A stretch of DNA of 43,638 bases, taken from assembly GCA_024639325.1 (NCBI GenBank), contig JAHEIO010000028.1:1-43638 (forward strand). The letters are read 5' to 3'. The stretch is from Gammaproteobacteria bacterium. Lineage in GTDB: Bacteria; Pseudomonadota; Gammaproteobacteria; Arenicellales; JAANXG01. The notes beneath the pieces were generated by a model. The model saw nothing but the letters and a program-made list of their open reading frames with translations. It was not told the DNA's origin and made no database searches. The translations under genes were made by a program, and so were the position numbers. Positions 31,517 to 40,334 of this stretch are shown in pieces; within the stretch, counting starts at the first letter, position 1, and each line of letters opens with the position of its first letter.

Positions 31517-32416
31517 ATGGGTGCCAGAATCTCAATCCCCGGAATAAACAGCGAAGCCGCCACCGATCTTCCGGTGTTGCTTCCCTTCAGGGGCCGTCCG
31601 GCAGGTGAAGCCGAGGATCTTCGGTTCAGCCGTTGGGTCGGTTCCGTTCCGCCCTACTATCTGTTGGCGGCGCTGTGCGCGGCGGCTCTGTGGCCGCTGG
31701 TAGTGTCCGCGCAATCCAACTATACCCAGGCCGAGGCATGGGATGCGCTTTGGCGCTGGATGCCGTATCTCGTGACCAGCGGTTTCGCGCTCAATCTTCT
31801 GATCAGTTTTCTGACCATGCTGATCGGAACCCTGGCCGGAGTGGCGCTGGGCTTGTGGCAGATCTCCCCAAAGAAATGGATTCGAAAGGTAGCCTGGGCG
31901 ATCACGCAGGCATTCCGCAATTCACCCTGGTTGGTGCTGTTGTTCATCGTAATGCTGGCTTTTCCTTTCCAGATCGAGATCGGCGACACCGTCATTCCCA
32001 TTCCCGACTGGGTCAAGGCGGTGGTCGGTCTGTCGTTGCCGATCATGGCGAATATTTCGGAAGTGGTCAGGGGTGCCATACAGTCGGTGCCGACGGGACA
32101 ATGGGAAGCCGCGGAATCCCTGGCTTTTTCCCGGGGGCAGACGCTGTGGCGGATCATCCTGCCGCAGTGTTTCAAGAGAATGATTCCGCCCTGGATGAAC
32201 TGGTACGCGATTCTGGCCATGGCGACGCCGCTGGTTTCGTTGTTGGGCGTCGAAGAAATCGTCACGCTTTCACGACAGGCGATGGAGTCGGAGGACAACC
32301 ACCCCGAACTGCTCATGCCGTTCTACGGATTCTGCCTGGTTATCTTCTTCGCCTACTGCTACCCCATCGCGAGATTGACCATCTCACTTGAAAAGCGCTA
32401 TGCCGTGAAACTGTGA
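31517..32416 (+). CDS. Amino-acid ABC transporter permease (second)
   Basis: A 299-residue HisM/GlnP-type permease with a longer polar N-terminus (about 40 residues) before the first helix. It contains AFRNSPWLVLLFIVMLAFPF and the EAA loop PTGQWEAAESLAFSRGQTLWRIILP. Two unequal permeases are usual for importers of the general or glutamate-type amino acid family. It is followed after 12 bases by the ATPase gene. Confidence 0.88.
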   Translation: MGARISIPGINSEAATDLPVLLPFRGRPAGEAEDLRFSRWVGSVPPYYLLAALCAAALWPLVVSAQSNYTQAEAWDALWRWMPYLVTSGFALNLLISFLTMLIGTLAGVALGLWQISPKKWIRKVAWAITQAFRNSPWLVLLFIVMLAFPFQIEIGDTVIPIPDWVKAVVGLSLPIMANISEVVRGAIQSVPTGQWEAAESLAFSRGQTLWRIILPQCFKRMIPPWMNWYAILAMATPLVSLLGVEEIVTLSRQAMESEDNHPELLMPFYGFCLVIFFAYCYPIARLTISLEKRYAVKL

Positions 32417-32428
32417 GCGGAGTGGACA

Positions 32429-33184
32429 ATGACTGAAAACAACTGGGATTCGACGCAGCCTATCGTATCTATAAAGGACGTATACAAATCGTTCGGGGCA
32501 CTCGAGGTTCTGAAAGGGCTATCCCTCGACGTCATGAAAGGGGAGGTGATCTGCATCATCGGCCCTTCGGGTTCCGGGAAATCCACGCTGATTCGATGTG
32601 TAAACGGCTTGAATGACATCAATTCAGGGTCCATCACCGTTGAGGGACAGGAAGTACACGATGAAAAGCTGGACAAGCTCGAGCTGCGCAAGAAGGTCGG
32701 CATGGTGTTTCAGCAATACAACCTGTTTCCCCACAAGACCGCGCTGCAGAACGTCATGATGGCGCCGGTTCTGGTGCTCAAGGAACCCCGTGCGGAAGTG
32801 GAGCAGCGGGCACGCGCTTTGATCAAGAAAGTGCGCCTTGAGGGCAAGGAAGACAGCTACCCCGGGGAACTGTCCGGCGGGCAGCAGCAGCGGGTGGCAA
32901 TTGCGAGGTCCCTCGCCATGCAGCCGGACGTCATGCTGTTCGACGAGGTCACGGCGGCGCTTGACCCGGAGACCGTCAAGGAGGTGCTGGTGACGATCAA
33001 AGAATTGGCCCAGGAAGGCATGACCTGTATTCTGGTTACGCACGAAATGGGCTTTGCACGGGAGCTGGCCGACCACATCTACTTCACCGATCGCGGCGTC
33101 ATCGTGGAACACGGTCCACCCCGCACTTTCTTCAACGACGCCAAGGATCCGCGAACGAAGGAGTTCCTCAGTCAGATTCTGTGA
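32429..33184 (+). CDS. Amino-acid ABC transporter ATPase
   Basis: A 251-residue GlnQ/HisP-type ATPase with Walker A GPSGSGKST, the Q-loop in GMVFQQYNLFP, signature LSGGQQQR, Walker B VMLFDEVTAALDPE and the switch His in LVTHEMGF. The Pro normally following the Walker B Asp-Glu (DEPT) is Val here, a minor variation. It powers import with the two preceding permeases and is the last gene of the four-gene operon. Confidence 0.93.
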   Translation: MTENNWDSTQPIVSIKDVYKSFGALEVLKGLSLDVMKGEVICIIGPSGSGKSTLIRCVNGLNDINSGSITVEGQEVHDEKLDKLELRKKVGMVFQQYNLFPHKTALQNVMMAPVLVLKEPRAEVEQRARALIKKVRLEGKEDSYPGELSGGQQQRVAIARSLAMQPDVMLFDEVTAALDPETVKEVLVTIKELAQEGMTCILVTHEMGFARELADHIYFTDRGVIVEHGPPRTFFNDAKDPRTKEFLSQIL

Positions 33185-33358
33185 GCATTCGGGGTGCGAC
33201 CACATCGTTCCCGTGCCATGTCGTCCCGGTGAGCCCCTTTAGCCAGTGATGGCGCTCCGTAAGTGCCGAATGCCGCACCGTGCGTGCGGAAGTCAGGCGG
33301 TTTGAATTGTGTCGGGCAGGTTTTGTGCAGTGTGAACTCATTGGCATCGATGATATGC

Positions 33359-33465
33359 TTCACGCTTGTAAAATCTTCACGGCCCGGGATTTCATGTGAC
33401 TGCGATGTGACCGGCGAAGCCGATAGCATTCACGAACCATTCACGCCGAGCCGCGCAATCTTCAC
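33359..33465 (+). promoter_or_regulatory. Direct repeats of 11-bp period upstream of the DUF1499-response regulator operon
   Basis: GTGAC occurs at 33396-33400 and 33407-33411, and TTCAC (GTGAA on the other strand) at 33429-33433 and 33440-33444; both pairs have an exact 11-bp period (N6 between). Single TTCAC copies stand at 33359, 33376 and 33461. Tandem half-sites one helical turn apart are typical of OmpR/PhoB-family regulators, one of which is encoded downstream, so autoregulation is likely. The rest of 33185-33358 holds no gene; CCGCAC (33273-33278) and GTGCGG (33284-33289) form a small hairpin that may end the ABC operon. Confidence 0.55.
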
Positions 33466-33470
33466 CGCTG

Positions 33471-33971
33471 GTGTTTTCAATTAGACAGGTTAATGAAAAG
33501 AACGTGGACCGATCAGGTTGGGCCCGTATTTCAATTTCCGGTATAGTCCTGATGGCGCTGTGCAACGGTGGATCAGGTGCGGATGCCGAGGGTTATGGAT
33601 TCAAACCGGCGCCGTGCCCGTCATCCCCGAATTGCGTATCCAGTGTGGATCCGGACGATCCGCACTACATCGCACCGTTTACACTCACGGTAGAGCGCGC
33701 CGAGGGCTGGTCCGCAGTCCGCGAGGCCGTGTCCACACTGCCGCGGACGCGAATTGTCAGTGAATCGAAATACTATCTTCACGCGGAGTGTCGCAGCAAG
33801 GTTTTCGGTTTCGTGGACGACCTCGAACTCGGCTTAGACGGATCAACCGGCGTTGTGTTGGTCAGATCTTCTTCACGCTTCGGTTACAGTGATCTGGGAG
33901 TTAATCGCAGGCGGGTAGAACGCCTCCGAAAACAGCTTGTTGACGTGGGAGTTGCTGAGGACTTGAAATAA
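33471..33971 (+). CDS. DUF1499 family protein
   Basis: A 166-residue frame from GTG 33471; an internal GTG at 33504 is perhaps better, as it places a hydrophobic signal segment (ISGIVLMALCNGG) near the N-terminus. The DUF1499 hallmarks are the CPSSPNCVSS motif and the terminal domain with FVDDLELGLD and VLVRSSSRFGYSDLGVNRRRVE. These proteins are predicted exported or membrane-associated and have no known reaction; they are often found in stress regulons. Its stop overlaps the response regulator ATG (TAATG), so the two are coupled. Confidence 0.8.
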   Translation: MFSIRQVNEKNVDRSGWARISISGIVLMALCNGGSGADAEGYGFKPAPCPSSPNCVSSVDPDDPHYIAPFTLTVERAEGWSAVREAVSTLPRTRIVSESKYYLHAECRSKVFGFVDDLELGLDGSTGVVLVRSSSRFGYSDLGVNRRRVERLRKQLVDVGVAEDLK

Positions 33972-34672
33972 TGTCTACAGAGAACACAACGGTCCTCCTG
34001 GTCGAGGATCACAAGAATCTGGCCGAAGCCGTCGGCAACTATCTTGAGAGTTGTGGTATCAATGTCGATTTTGCCTATGACGGATTGTCCGGCATGCATC
34101 TCGCAACCACCAATCTCTATGACGCTATCATATTGGACATTGCGTTACCGGGCATTGACGGCTTCGAAATCTGCACCCGACTTCGGCAGGACGCTCACCT
34201 TGCAACCCCGGTATTGATGCTGACCGCCCGCGATCAGCTGGACGACAAGCTCAGAGGTTTCAGTACGGGTGCGGATGATTACCTGGTCAAGCCCTTCGAT
34301 ATGCCGGAACTCGAGGCCCGTGTTCTGGCTTTGATACGACGCCAGCGGGGTGAGCTGGACAGCGCCGTCTATCAGGTTCACGACCTGGAGTTCAATACCC
34401 GTTCTATGCAGGTGACGCGGGGCAAGGATCGCATCCAGCTGTCCCCAACCTGCCTGAGAATACTGCGAATACTCATGCGCGAATGCCCCAAGCTCGTTAC
34501 ACGCGAGCAGATGGAACATGAGCTATGGGGCGATTTCGTGCCCGATAGCGACACGTTGCGAAGCCATCTATACAAACTGCGCAAGGCAATCGACAAACCC
34601 TACGACGTTCAGTTGCTCGAGACCAGACAGGGGATCGGTTACCGACTTGCTGCACCGGAGGACGCAGATTGA
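33971..34672 (+). CDS. OmpR/PhoB-family response regulator
   Basis: A 233-residue regulator with an N-terminal receiver (acidic Glu12-Asp13, phospho-acceptor Asp56 in ILDIALPG, Lys in LVKPFD) and a C-terminal winged-helix DNA-binding domain (EHELWGDFVPDSDTLRSHLYKLR). The cognate kinase is probably the gene on the opposite strand at 34639-35982, whose tail overlaps this gene by 34 bases. Its likely sites are the 11-bp-period direct repeats upstream of its own operon and in the promoter near 41769. Confidence 0.92.
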   Translation: MSTENTTVLLVEDHKNLAEAVGNYLESCGINVDFAYDGLSGMHLATTNLYDAIILDIALPGIDGFEICTRLRQDAHLATPVLMLTARDQLDDKLRGFSTGADDYLVKPFDMPELEARVLALIRRQRGELDSAVYQVHDLEFNTRSMQVTRGKDRIQLSPTCLRILRILMRECPKLVTREQMEHELWGDFVPDSDTLRSHLYKLRKAIDKPYDVQLLETRQGIGYRLAAPEDAD

Positions 34673-35982
34673 CTTCTTTTCTGACCCATACGCCGACCAC
34701 CCGGAAATAGAACGCAAGCCTCGGTGCCATGGCCGGGCTTGCTGGCTATCCTGAGCGTCCACCCGAATCGGTTACAAAATCGCTTGACGATGGACAGGCC
34801 CAGGCCATGACCCTGGGCATCCGATTGACCCCTGAAGAACGGTTTGTATACGTTTTCGAGGACCTTTTCCTCCATGCCGACACCGCTGTCGCGGATGGTG
34901 ACCGATGCGTCGTCGATAGTCACGGTGATTTCCCCATGCCGGGTGTAGGAGAACGCGTTCCGAAGCAGATTCGAAAACAGGATGTTCAGCACGCGTTCAG
35001 GCGCACTTACCGACAACAGGCACTTCTCCTCGAGTGTCGTCTTGATCCGTGTGTTCCCGAACGCCTGTTCCATCTGGTACGTAATGTTCGACAGCAGGTC
35101 ATTCACCAGTATGTCTTCCGCCGGCAGGGGGTCGCTCTCTTCTCTTGCCAGGAGCAGCAGCGTTTCGATCAGCGACCCCATGTCGGACGTCGTGCGCTTG
35201 ATCAGATCGAGAGCCCTCGCTTCATTAGCCTGCCAGTCTCCGCGTTTGTCCAGCAGCGCGGTCGAGCTCTTGATTACGGCTAGGGGAGTGCGCAGTTCAT
35301 GGCTGGCATCACGGGTAAAATCCTTCTCCCGCTCGATGAAACGCTCCACGCGCTCGGTAAACAGGTCGATGGCTTCTACCAGTTTGGCAACTTCTTCGTC
35401 GGAGGCGGTCCTGAATTCGTCGAGGTCGAGATCGCTCAGTCGATTCTTTTTGAAGTCAAAAGACTGCACTTTTTCCGCCAGGCGCACTACGGGCGATACG
35501 GCCCGCCGGGATAGGCGATAGGAAAACCAACTCAGCAGATAGATCACAATGAGTGCCAGGCTGAGGGGTACGATACCGAAGTAAAAAGCCAGACCGGACA
35601 CCTGCTCCTCATCGAAAACAAGAAACAGCCGGGCGTTGCCCCGATCTTCGATGTAGACTAGAGGTTCGTTGCCGTCCATAGGGACTCGTCTGTAACCGGG
35701 CAGAAGGTCTTTCAGCTGCGGGGGAACTTCCGTGAAATCGTTGCCAACCGCCAGATAACCCAGCAGGTTCAGGGTGTCGGGGCGGGCGGCTGCGTCGTCA
35801 CTTTCAAAGCGATCCCAAAAGTGGTCCGCTTCGCCTTCGAGGGCTTCCTGCACCAGCACGTTCTCGAATATTTTCGCCGAGATGAATATTCCCAACGCGA
35901 TCGCCGCGCTGATGAGCACGGCCTGCAGCAGAAAAACTCTCGTCAGTTTGTGCTGTAATCCCTTCTTACCGAGGCTAGCCAT
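34639..35982 (-). CDS. Sensor histidine kinase, last gene of the lipid-modification operon
   Basis: A 447-residue membrane kinase. Two transmembrane helices (about residues 17-38 and 130-152) flank a periplasmic sensor of about 90 residues. A HAMP-like region leads to the H-box DASHELRTPLAV, the N-box NLLRNAFSYTRHG, and the G-boxes DSGVGM and GHGLGLSIVKRF. The start overlaps the end of the methyltransferase gene by 8 bases, so the kinase is co-translated with the lipid genes. Its tail overlaps the response regulator gene tail-to-tail by 34 bases. The signal is unknown; a membrane-lipid or envelope stress is suggested by its operon. Confidence 0.92.
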   Translation of the reverse strand: MASLGKKGLQHKLTRVFLLQAVLISAAIALGIFISAKIFENVLVQEALEGEADHFWDRFESDDAAARPDTLNLLGYLAVGNDFTEVPPQLKDLLPGYRRVPMDGNEPLVYIEDRGNARLFLVFDEEQVSGLAFYFGIVPLSLALIVIYLLSWFSYRLSRRAVSPVVRLAEKVQSFDFKKNRLSDLDLDEFRTASDEEVAKLVEAIDLFTERVERFIEREKDFTRDASHELRTPLAVIKSSTALLDKRGDWQANEARALDLIKRTTSDMGSLIETLLLLAREESDPLPAEDILVNDLLSNITYQMEQAFGNTRIKTTLEEKCLLSVSAPERVLNILFSNLLRNAFSYTRHGEITVTIDDASVTIRDSGVGMEEKVLENVYKPFFRGQSDAQGHGLGLSIVKRFCNRFGWTLRIASKPGHGTEACVLFPGGRRMGQKRSQSASSGAASR

Positions 35983-37012
35983 CCGAATCTTTCACGAAAC
36001 GATAGTGCGCAACCATCCATTGTTCTCCATCATCGAAGCCGAACAGCTCGGAGCAGGCCATGAAGAACATTCTCCATCGTTGTACCCATAAATGTCCATT
36101 GCCGGCACCGTATACACGGTTGAACAAATCGGATATCGGCTTTCTGAATTGATCCAGATTCGACAGCCAAGCCTCGGCGGTCCTCCGATAGTGCTCCCCC
36201 GAGTAGTCCCATTGGCGTTCGACGGTCAACACATCCTGAAAATGGAGGAGAGTGTCGCGGGCGGGCATCAGACCTCCGCTAAAAAAGTGTCGACCCATCC
36301 AATTGTCGTTGCCCTGGCTTTCGAATGGGTAAGCTAGAACACGGTGGCAAAATATGTGCACAAACAGCTTGCCGCCAGGTTTCAGCCAGTTATAAATCCT
36401 GTTGAATAGAGTTTCATAATTTCGCACGTGTTCGAACATTTCGACCGAAACGATCCGGTCGAAGCGTTTGTCAATTGAGAGCTCGTTAACGTCGCAAGTG
36501 ATAACCGAGACGTTGTCGATGCCGCGAAGCTTAACCTGACGTTCGATGTGCTGTCGTTGGCTTGTCGAGTTGGATACCGCGGTGATCGTGCAGGCTGGAA
36601 ACCTCTCCGCCAGCCAAAGCGTCAGTGAACCCCACCCGCAGCCCAGTTCCAGTATTTCCTGGCCGTCCTCGATCTCGGCATTGTCCAGATATAAGTCCAG
36701 CATGTTTTGCTCGGCCTGGCCGAGGAACTCGGTGTTTTCATCCCAGTAACAGGCCGAATACTTGAGATTTTCACCCAGCACGTACTGAAAGAACTCCGCC
36801 GGGACCTCGTAATGCTGGTCGTTTGCTGACGCCGTTTCAATCGCGATCGGACTGGATTTCAGGTCCTGCAAAAGCGTTTGATAACGCCTACCGCGTCGAT
36901 CGGGATCATCGATGTACTCGTCCGACAGGCGCTTTCGCAGCAATTGCCTGATCCCGACCCGAATCAGGCTGTCGGGGATCAGCCCCTTTTCAGCCAACGT
37001 TATTGTGTTCAT
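35975..37012 (-). CDS. SAM-dependent methyltransferase of the cyclopropane-synthase family
   Basis: A 345-residue protein related to cyclopropane fatty acid synthase and coclaurine N-methyltransferase. It shows the pre-motif region NLKYSACYWDE, SAM motif LELGCGWGSLTLWLAE, SVEMFEHVRNYE, and FCHRVLAYPFE. It is shorter than and distinct from the second family member at 38318-39574 and may methylate a different lipid. It overlaps the DUF1295 gene by 4 bases (ATGA) and the kinase gene by 8 bases. The acceptor is unknown. Confidence 0.85.
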   Translation of the reverse strand: MNTITLAEKGLIPDSLIRVGIRQLLRKRLSDEYIDDPDRRGRRYQTLLQDLKSSPIAIETASANDQHYEVPAEFFQYVLGENLKYSACYWDENTEFLGQAEQNMLDLYLDNAEIEDGQEILELGCGWGSLTLWLAERFPACTITAVSNSTSQRQHIERQVKLRGIDNVSVITCDVNELSIDKRFDRIVSVEMFEHVRNYETLFNRIYNWLKPGGKLFVHIFCHRVLAYPFESQGNDNWMGRHFFSGGLMPARDTLLHFQDVLTVERQWDYSGEHYRRTAEAWLSNLDQFRKPISDLFNRVYGAGNGHLWVQRWRMFFMACSELFGFDDGEQWMVAHYRFVKDSDG

Positions 37013-37794
37013 GGATTTTCATGCCGTATTGAAGGCGGCCATGGGAAAAAAGCGCTGGTTTGTTCCTGGTATCTCCGGTAATCATCGCCGCGGGATCGGA
37101 GTGCCTGCTGCTCGCTAAACGGAATGCCGGTGAAGAAAATCAAAAACGCCAGCATGCCCAGCGGGGCCAGCCACAGCCAGTAACCGAACGGACCGCCAAA
37201 TCCCATGATGGGATACGCGAACCAGTGCAGCCATTCGAAGAAGTAGTTCGGGTGTCGTGAATAGCGCCACCAACCCTGTCTGCAGGTCAATCCTCTGTTC
37301 TGGGGATCGGCTCTGAATTCCTCGAGCTGTTTGTCCGCGGTGGCTTCACCCAGAAACGCCACTATAGCGACCGCGATTCCCGCCACTACCATGACCACGC
37401 TGGGTTCCGGCGTGTTGGCCACGGCTAAAAACGGCAGGGAAAGCAGCACGATGAATCCCGCCTGGAGCTGGAAAAACGCAAAGAAGCCGATGCCGGCATG
37501 ATTTCCCAACCATGCCCTCATCGCCTGGTAGCGCCCGTCTTCCTCGCTTTCTCTGATTAAACGGCGCAGGATGTGGAAGCCAAGGCGCAGGAACCATCCC
37601 GCAGCCAATGCCGCCACGACCATGCGAAGCCAACCCGGCGCGGACCCGGTGTATGCGTAGTAGGCCCCCGCGAGCATCATGCCGAATGCCCAGAACACAT
37701 CCACGATTCCGGCATTACTGGTTTTCCGCTCGATCACCCAGGCAACGAGCATTGCCGTGCATGCGGAAACCGAGATCAGGCTCACTCCGGTCAC
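37009..37794 (-). CDS. DUF1295 membrane protein (steroid 5-alpha-reductase-like fold)
   Basis: A 261-residue protein with about six helices and the C-terminal family motif SRHPNYFFEWLHWFAYP, followed by GIPFSEQQALRSRGDDYRRYQ. DUF1295 members are membrane enzymes related to ICMT and steroid reductases and are thought to act on lipid double bonds or methyl groups. The start is GTG, overlapping the stop of the DUF2878 gene as GTGA. It lies in the middle of the lipid operon. Confidence 0.85.
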   Translation of the reverse strand: MTGVSLISVSACTAMLVAWVIERKTSNAGIVDVFWAFGMMLAGAYYAYTGSAPGWLRMVVAALAAGWFLRLGFHILRRLIRESEEDGRYQAMRAWLGNHAGIGFFAFFQLQAGFIVLLSLPFLAVANTPEPSVVMVVAGIAVAIVAFLGEATADKQLEEFRADPQNRGLTCRQGWWRYSRHPNYFFEWLHWFAYPIMGFGGPFGYWLWLAPLGMLAFLIFFTGIPFSEQQALRSRGDDYRRYQEQTSAFFPWPPSIRHENP

Positions 37795-38339
37795 AAGGAT
37801 CGACCGAGGATTTCGGGCTTGTCCAGGCTGCGTGCGAACAGGAGCAGCAAGGGGATAAAAACAGCCCAGCTCAGGCCGAGGAGCACATAGAGCCGCAATG
37901 GTTCAATAATCTCCGCCGCGCCCAGCCGGGAGGCGGCAAAATACGAGAGCGGCGCGGAAATCATGGATAAAACAGCCGCCGTAAGCGGGCGGAATTGGAG
38001 CCAGCGCAATGAGTGATTGACGGTAAGCGCCAGGCCCGCCCAGAGCATGACGATCCAAAACGGCGCAAATCCGGGATGAGGAGTAGCATAGCTGAATTCC
38101 AGCAAGCCGAGTTGAACCCACAGGCTGTCCAAAACAAAACCCACCGGGGCTGCCAACAGGACGATGGCCAGATCCCGCCTGGCGTGTTCATTGAACAAGG
38201 CGTGCCAAAAGAAGAATATTACAAACCAGACAAACGCCGCCATCATCATTTCGTTCGCAGCCCCCAGGACGGCGCCGAACCAAAGCACCTGAAGAAATAT
38301 GACGTTCAAGAGCACGTTCACTTTGGTATTGCCAACCAC
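37791..38339 (-). CDS. DUF2878 membrane protein
   Basis: A 182-residue protein with about five helices, including LNVIFLQVLWFGAVLGA and the segment LLAAPVGFVLDSLWVQLGLL. I place it in DUF2878 from these segments and from its position beside DUF1295 and cyclopropane synthase genes, where that family is usual. The start is GTG 38337-38339, inside the end of the upstream gene (22-base overlap); an internal GTG (codon 7) is also possible. Function is unknown. Confidence 0.75.
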   Translation of the reverse strand: MVGNTKVNVLLNVIFLQVLWFGAVLGAANEMMMAAFVWFVIFFFWHALFNEHARRDLAIVLLAAPVGFVLDSLWVQLGLLEFSYATPHPGFAPFWIVMLWAGLALTVNHSLRWLQFRPLTAAVLSMISAPLSYFAASRLGAAEIIEPLRLYVLLGLSWAVFIPLLLLFARSLDKPEILGRSL

Positions 38340-39574
38340 TGGTTGCCACGGTTTTTAGGTTTCGCAAACAGGAACTGGGCGTTCGAAATTGTCCTCTCGA
38401 GAAATCCGCCTTCGCAGTAGGCCAGGTAAAATCGCCACCTGCGTATGAATTCTTCGCTGTATCCCAACTGCCTGATCCGCGCGAGATTCGATTCGAACTT
38501 GCGGCGCCACGCCCCAATGGTGAGCGCGTAACTTTCGCCCTGATCTTCCAAATTGATCAACCTCAAATCCGTGCCGTTTCCAGCGCCGCCGACGATTGCG
38601 CTGACCGAGGGTATGAAGGCGCCGGGAAAAATACAGCGCTTGATGAAATCCACGCTGTGCAGGGATTGTTTATAGCGCCGGTCCTCTATCGTTATCGCCT
38701 GGATCAGCGCCATTCCGGTAGGCCTCAACAAGCCGGAGCACTTGGCGAGATATGTCTCCAGGTACTGGTGCCCGACCGCCTCGATCATTTCTATCGACAC
38801 CAGTTTGTCGAACTTCCCTTCGAGCTTTCTGTAGTCTTCCATGAGCACCTTGACTCGGTCGCCAAGGCCGGCGGCGTTGACCCGCGCCGTAGCCGCTTCG
38901 TACTGCTCCTTCGATATGGTTGTCGTAGTTACCGCGCAGCCGTACCGGGAGGCCGCATAGCAGGCGAATCCGCCCCATCCCGCACCGATCTCGATTAACG
39001 AGTCGGACGCTCCAAGCTCGAGTTTTCTGCATATCCGATCGATTTTTTCCGTAGAGGCGCGGTCGAGCGAATCATCCGGATCCAGATAGGTCGCCGAGGA
39101 GTACATTCCGTGCTCGTCCAGAAACGTTCCGAAGAATTCATTACCGACGTCGTAGTGCTCGGATATATTTCTGCGGCTTCCGCGGATTGAATTACGCCTC
39201 AACCAATGTGGAATGCGAATTAGACTGTTTGCCAGCCGAGCGAGTCCTCCCTCCATACCGTCCAGCAGGTCCTGATTGCGCGCGAAGACGCGTACCAGGT
39301 TGGTCAGGTTGTCTGCATTCCATTCCCCCTGGATGTAGGACTCCGCGCCGCCCACGGATCCACCCGTGACAGCCTTGCGGTAAAAATCCAATTCGAAGAC
39401 GTCGAGCTTAACCCTCAGGTCCGATGAATCCAGACCGATGACTTTGGTGCCCACCGGATCGGAGATTTCGATCTGCGCATCTTTGAGCCGCGACAGCTGA
39501 TTAATCAACGTGTTGCGAAAAAAGTTATCCAGACCAAGGCCTGTCCATCTTTGGCTCTTAGCGATCGTGCTCAT
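38318..39574 (-). CDS. Cyclopropane-fatty-acyl-phospholipid synthase
   Basis: A 418-residue protein with an N-terminal lipid-binding domain (about residues 1-130) and a C-terminal SAM domain (LIEIGAGWGGFACYAA). Family motifs are SEHYDVGNEFFGTFLD, MYSSATYLDPDDSLD and SIEMIEAVGHQYLETY, with the conserved IFPGAFIPS segment. It adds a methylene (or methyl) group from SAM to unsaturated acyl chains in phospholipids. It overlaps the DUF1365 gene by 17 bases and the DUF2878 gene by 22. The family is clear; the exact product, a cyclopropane or other methylated acyl chain, is not. Confidence 0.9.
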   Translation of the reverse strand: MSTIAKSQRWTGLGLDNFFRNTLINQLSRLKDAQIEISDPVGTKVIGLDSSDLRVKLDVFELDFYRKAVTGGSVGGAESYIQGEWNADNLTNLVRVFARNQDLLDGMEGGLARLANSLIRIPHWLRRNSIRGSRRNISEHYDVGNEFFGTFLDEHGMYSSATYLDPDDSLDRASTEKIDRICRKLELGASDSLIEIGAGWGGFACYAASRYGCAVTTTTISKEQYEAATARVNAAGLGDRVKVLMEDYRKLEGKFDKLVSIEMIEAVGHQYLETYLAKCSGLLRPTGMALIQAITIEDRRYKQSLHSVDFIKRCIFPGAFIPSVSAIVGGAGNGTDLRLINLEDQGESYALTIGAWRRKFESNLARIRQLGYSEEFIRRWRFYLAYCEGGFLERTISNAQFLFAKPKNRGNQWLAIPK

Positions 39575-40334
39575 AGTTGACCTCGTTGAATTGATGCTTT
39601 GGATGATCGTGGATGGGGACCCGTTTCAACCACAATCTCAGGGCTTGCCAGTAAATACGGAAAATGATCCGCATCGTAATGAACGGATACCTGATGGGCA
39701 CCCGTCTCATGGACGAAGCGGTGATCGGCTCATGTGCGAGATCGAGAACAACCTGGAAACAGATTGAATCTTCTTCATAAAGCGCCATCCGGACCACTAT
39801 TCTCCCGTCACGCAGACGAACGCGCCACCGGTATTCCAGATCCATCGGCATGAACGGCGAAACGTGAAAACGTTTCGGGAAAGTAAACTCCAGTTGTTCC
39901 CCGTGATGCTTGCTGCATTCGAGAACGTAGCAGTGCCGTTCGTTCCAGGGAGTGTTGTTTACTTCGGCCAAAATGAATGCCGGATGGGTGTGATCTTTTT
40001 CGTAACAAAAGTAGAAACTGACCGGGTTGAAACAGAATCCGAGGTACCTAAGGTGAGTCAATAGATATACCTTTCCGTTGAAACGTCGTCCCGTGCCGTC
40101 GGCAATCCTTTGCTTTACTTCGGTGTATATATCCTCATCGCCTTGGATGTAATCATCACGGTGGAAACTGATCAGGTTGAATCGACCAATGGACCACAAC
40201 CGGCTGCGCTTGAAAATGCTCCCAATTTCATCGACATCCAGCAAACTCATGAAGACGGGGTAGGTAAACGAGTGCCGCTTCGGTTTGATCCGAAGGTGAT
40301 TGATAGTACCCCGCTGGATTCCACTATGCAGCAT
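39558..40334 (-). CDS. DUF1365 family protein
   Basis: A 258-residue protein in its best form. The ATG at 40334 (MLHSGIQRGTINHLR) is chosen because it leaves only an 11-base overlap with the upstream gene; an upstream ATG at 40361 would add nine atypical residues. DUF1365 segments are HSFTYPVFMSLLDVDE, LTHLRYLGFCFNPVSFYFCY and FHVSPFMPMDLEYRWR. The family always travels with flavin amine oxidase and cyclopropane synthase genes and is thought to act on fatty acids, but no reaction is proven to my knowledge. Confidence 0.88.
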   Translation of the reverse strand: MLHSGIQRGTINHLRIKPKRHSFTYPVFMSLLDVDEIGSIFKRSRLWSIGRFNLISFHRDDYIQGDEDIYTEVKQRIADGTGRRFNGKVYLLTHLRYLGFCFNPVSFYFCYEKDHTHPAFILAEVNNTPWNERHCYVLECSKHHGEQLEFTFPKRFHVSPFMPMDLEYRWRVRLRDGRIVVRMALYEEDSICFQVVLDLAHEPITASSMRRVPIRYPFITMRIIFRIYWQALRLWLKRVPIHDHPKHQFNEVNYEHDR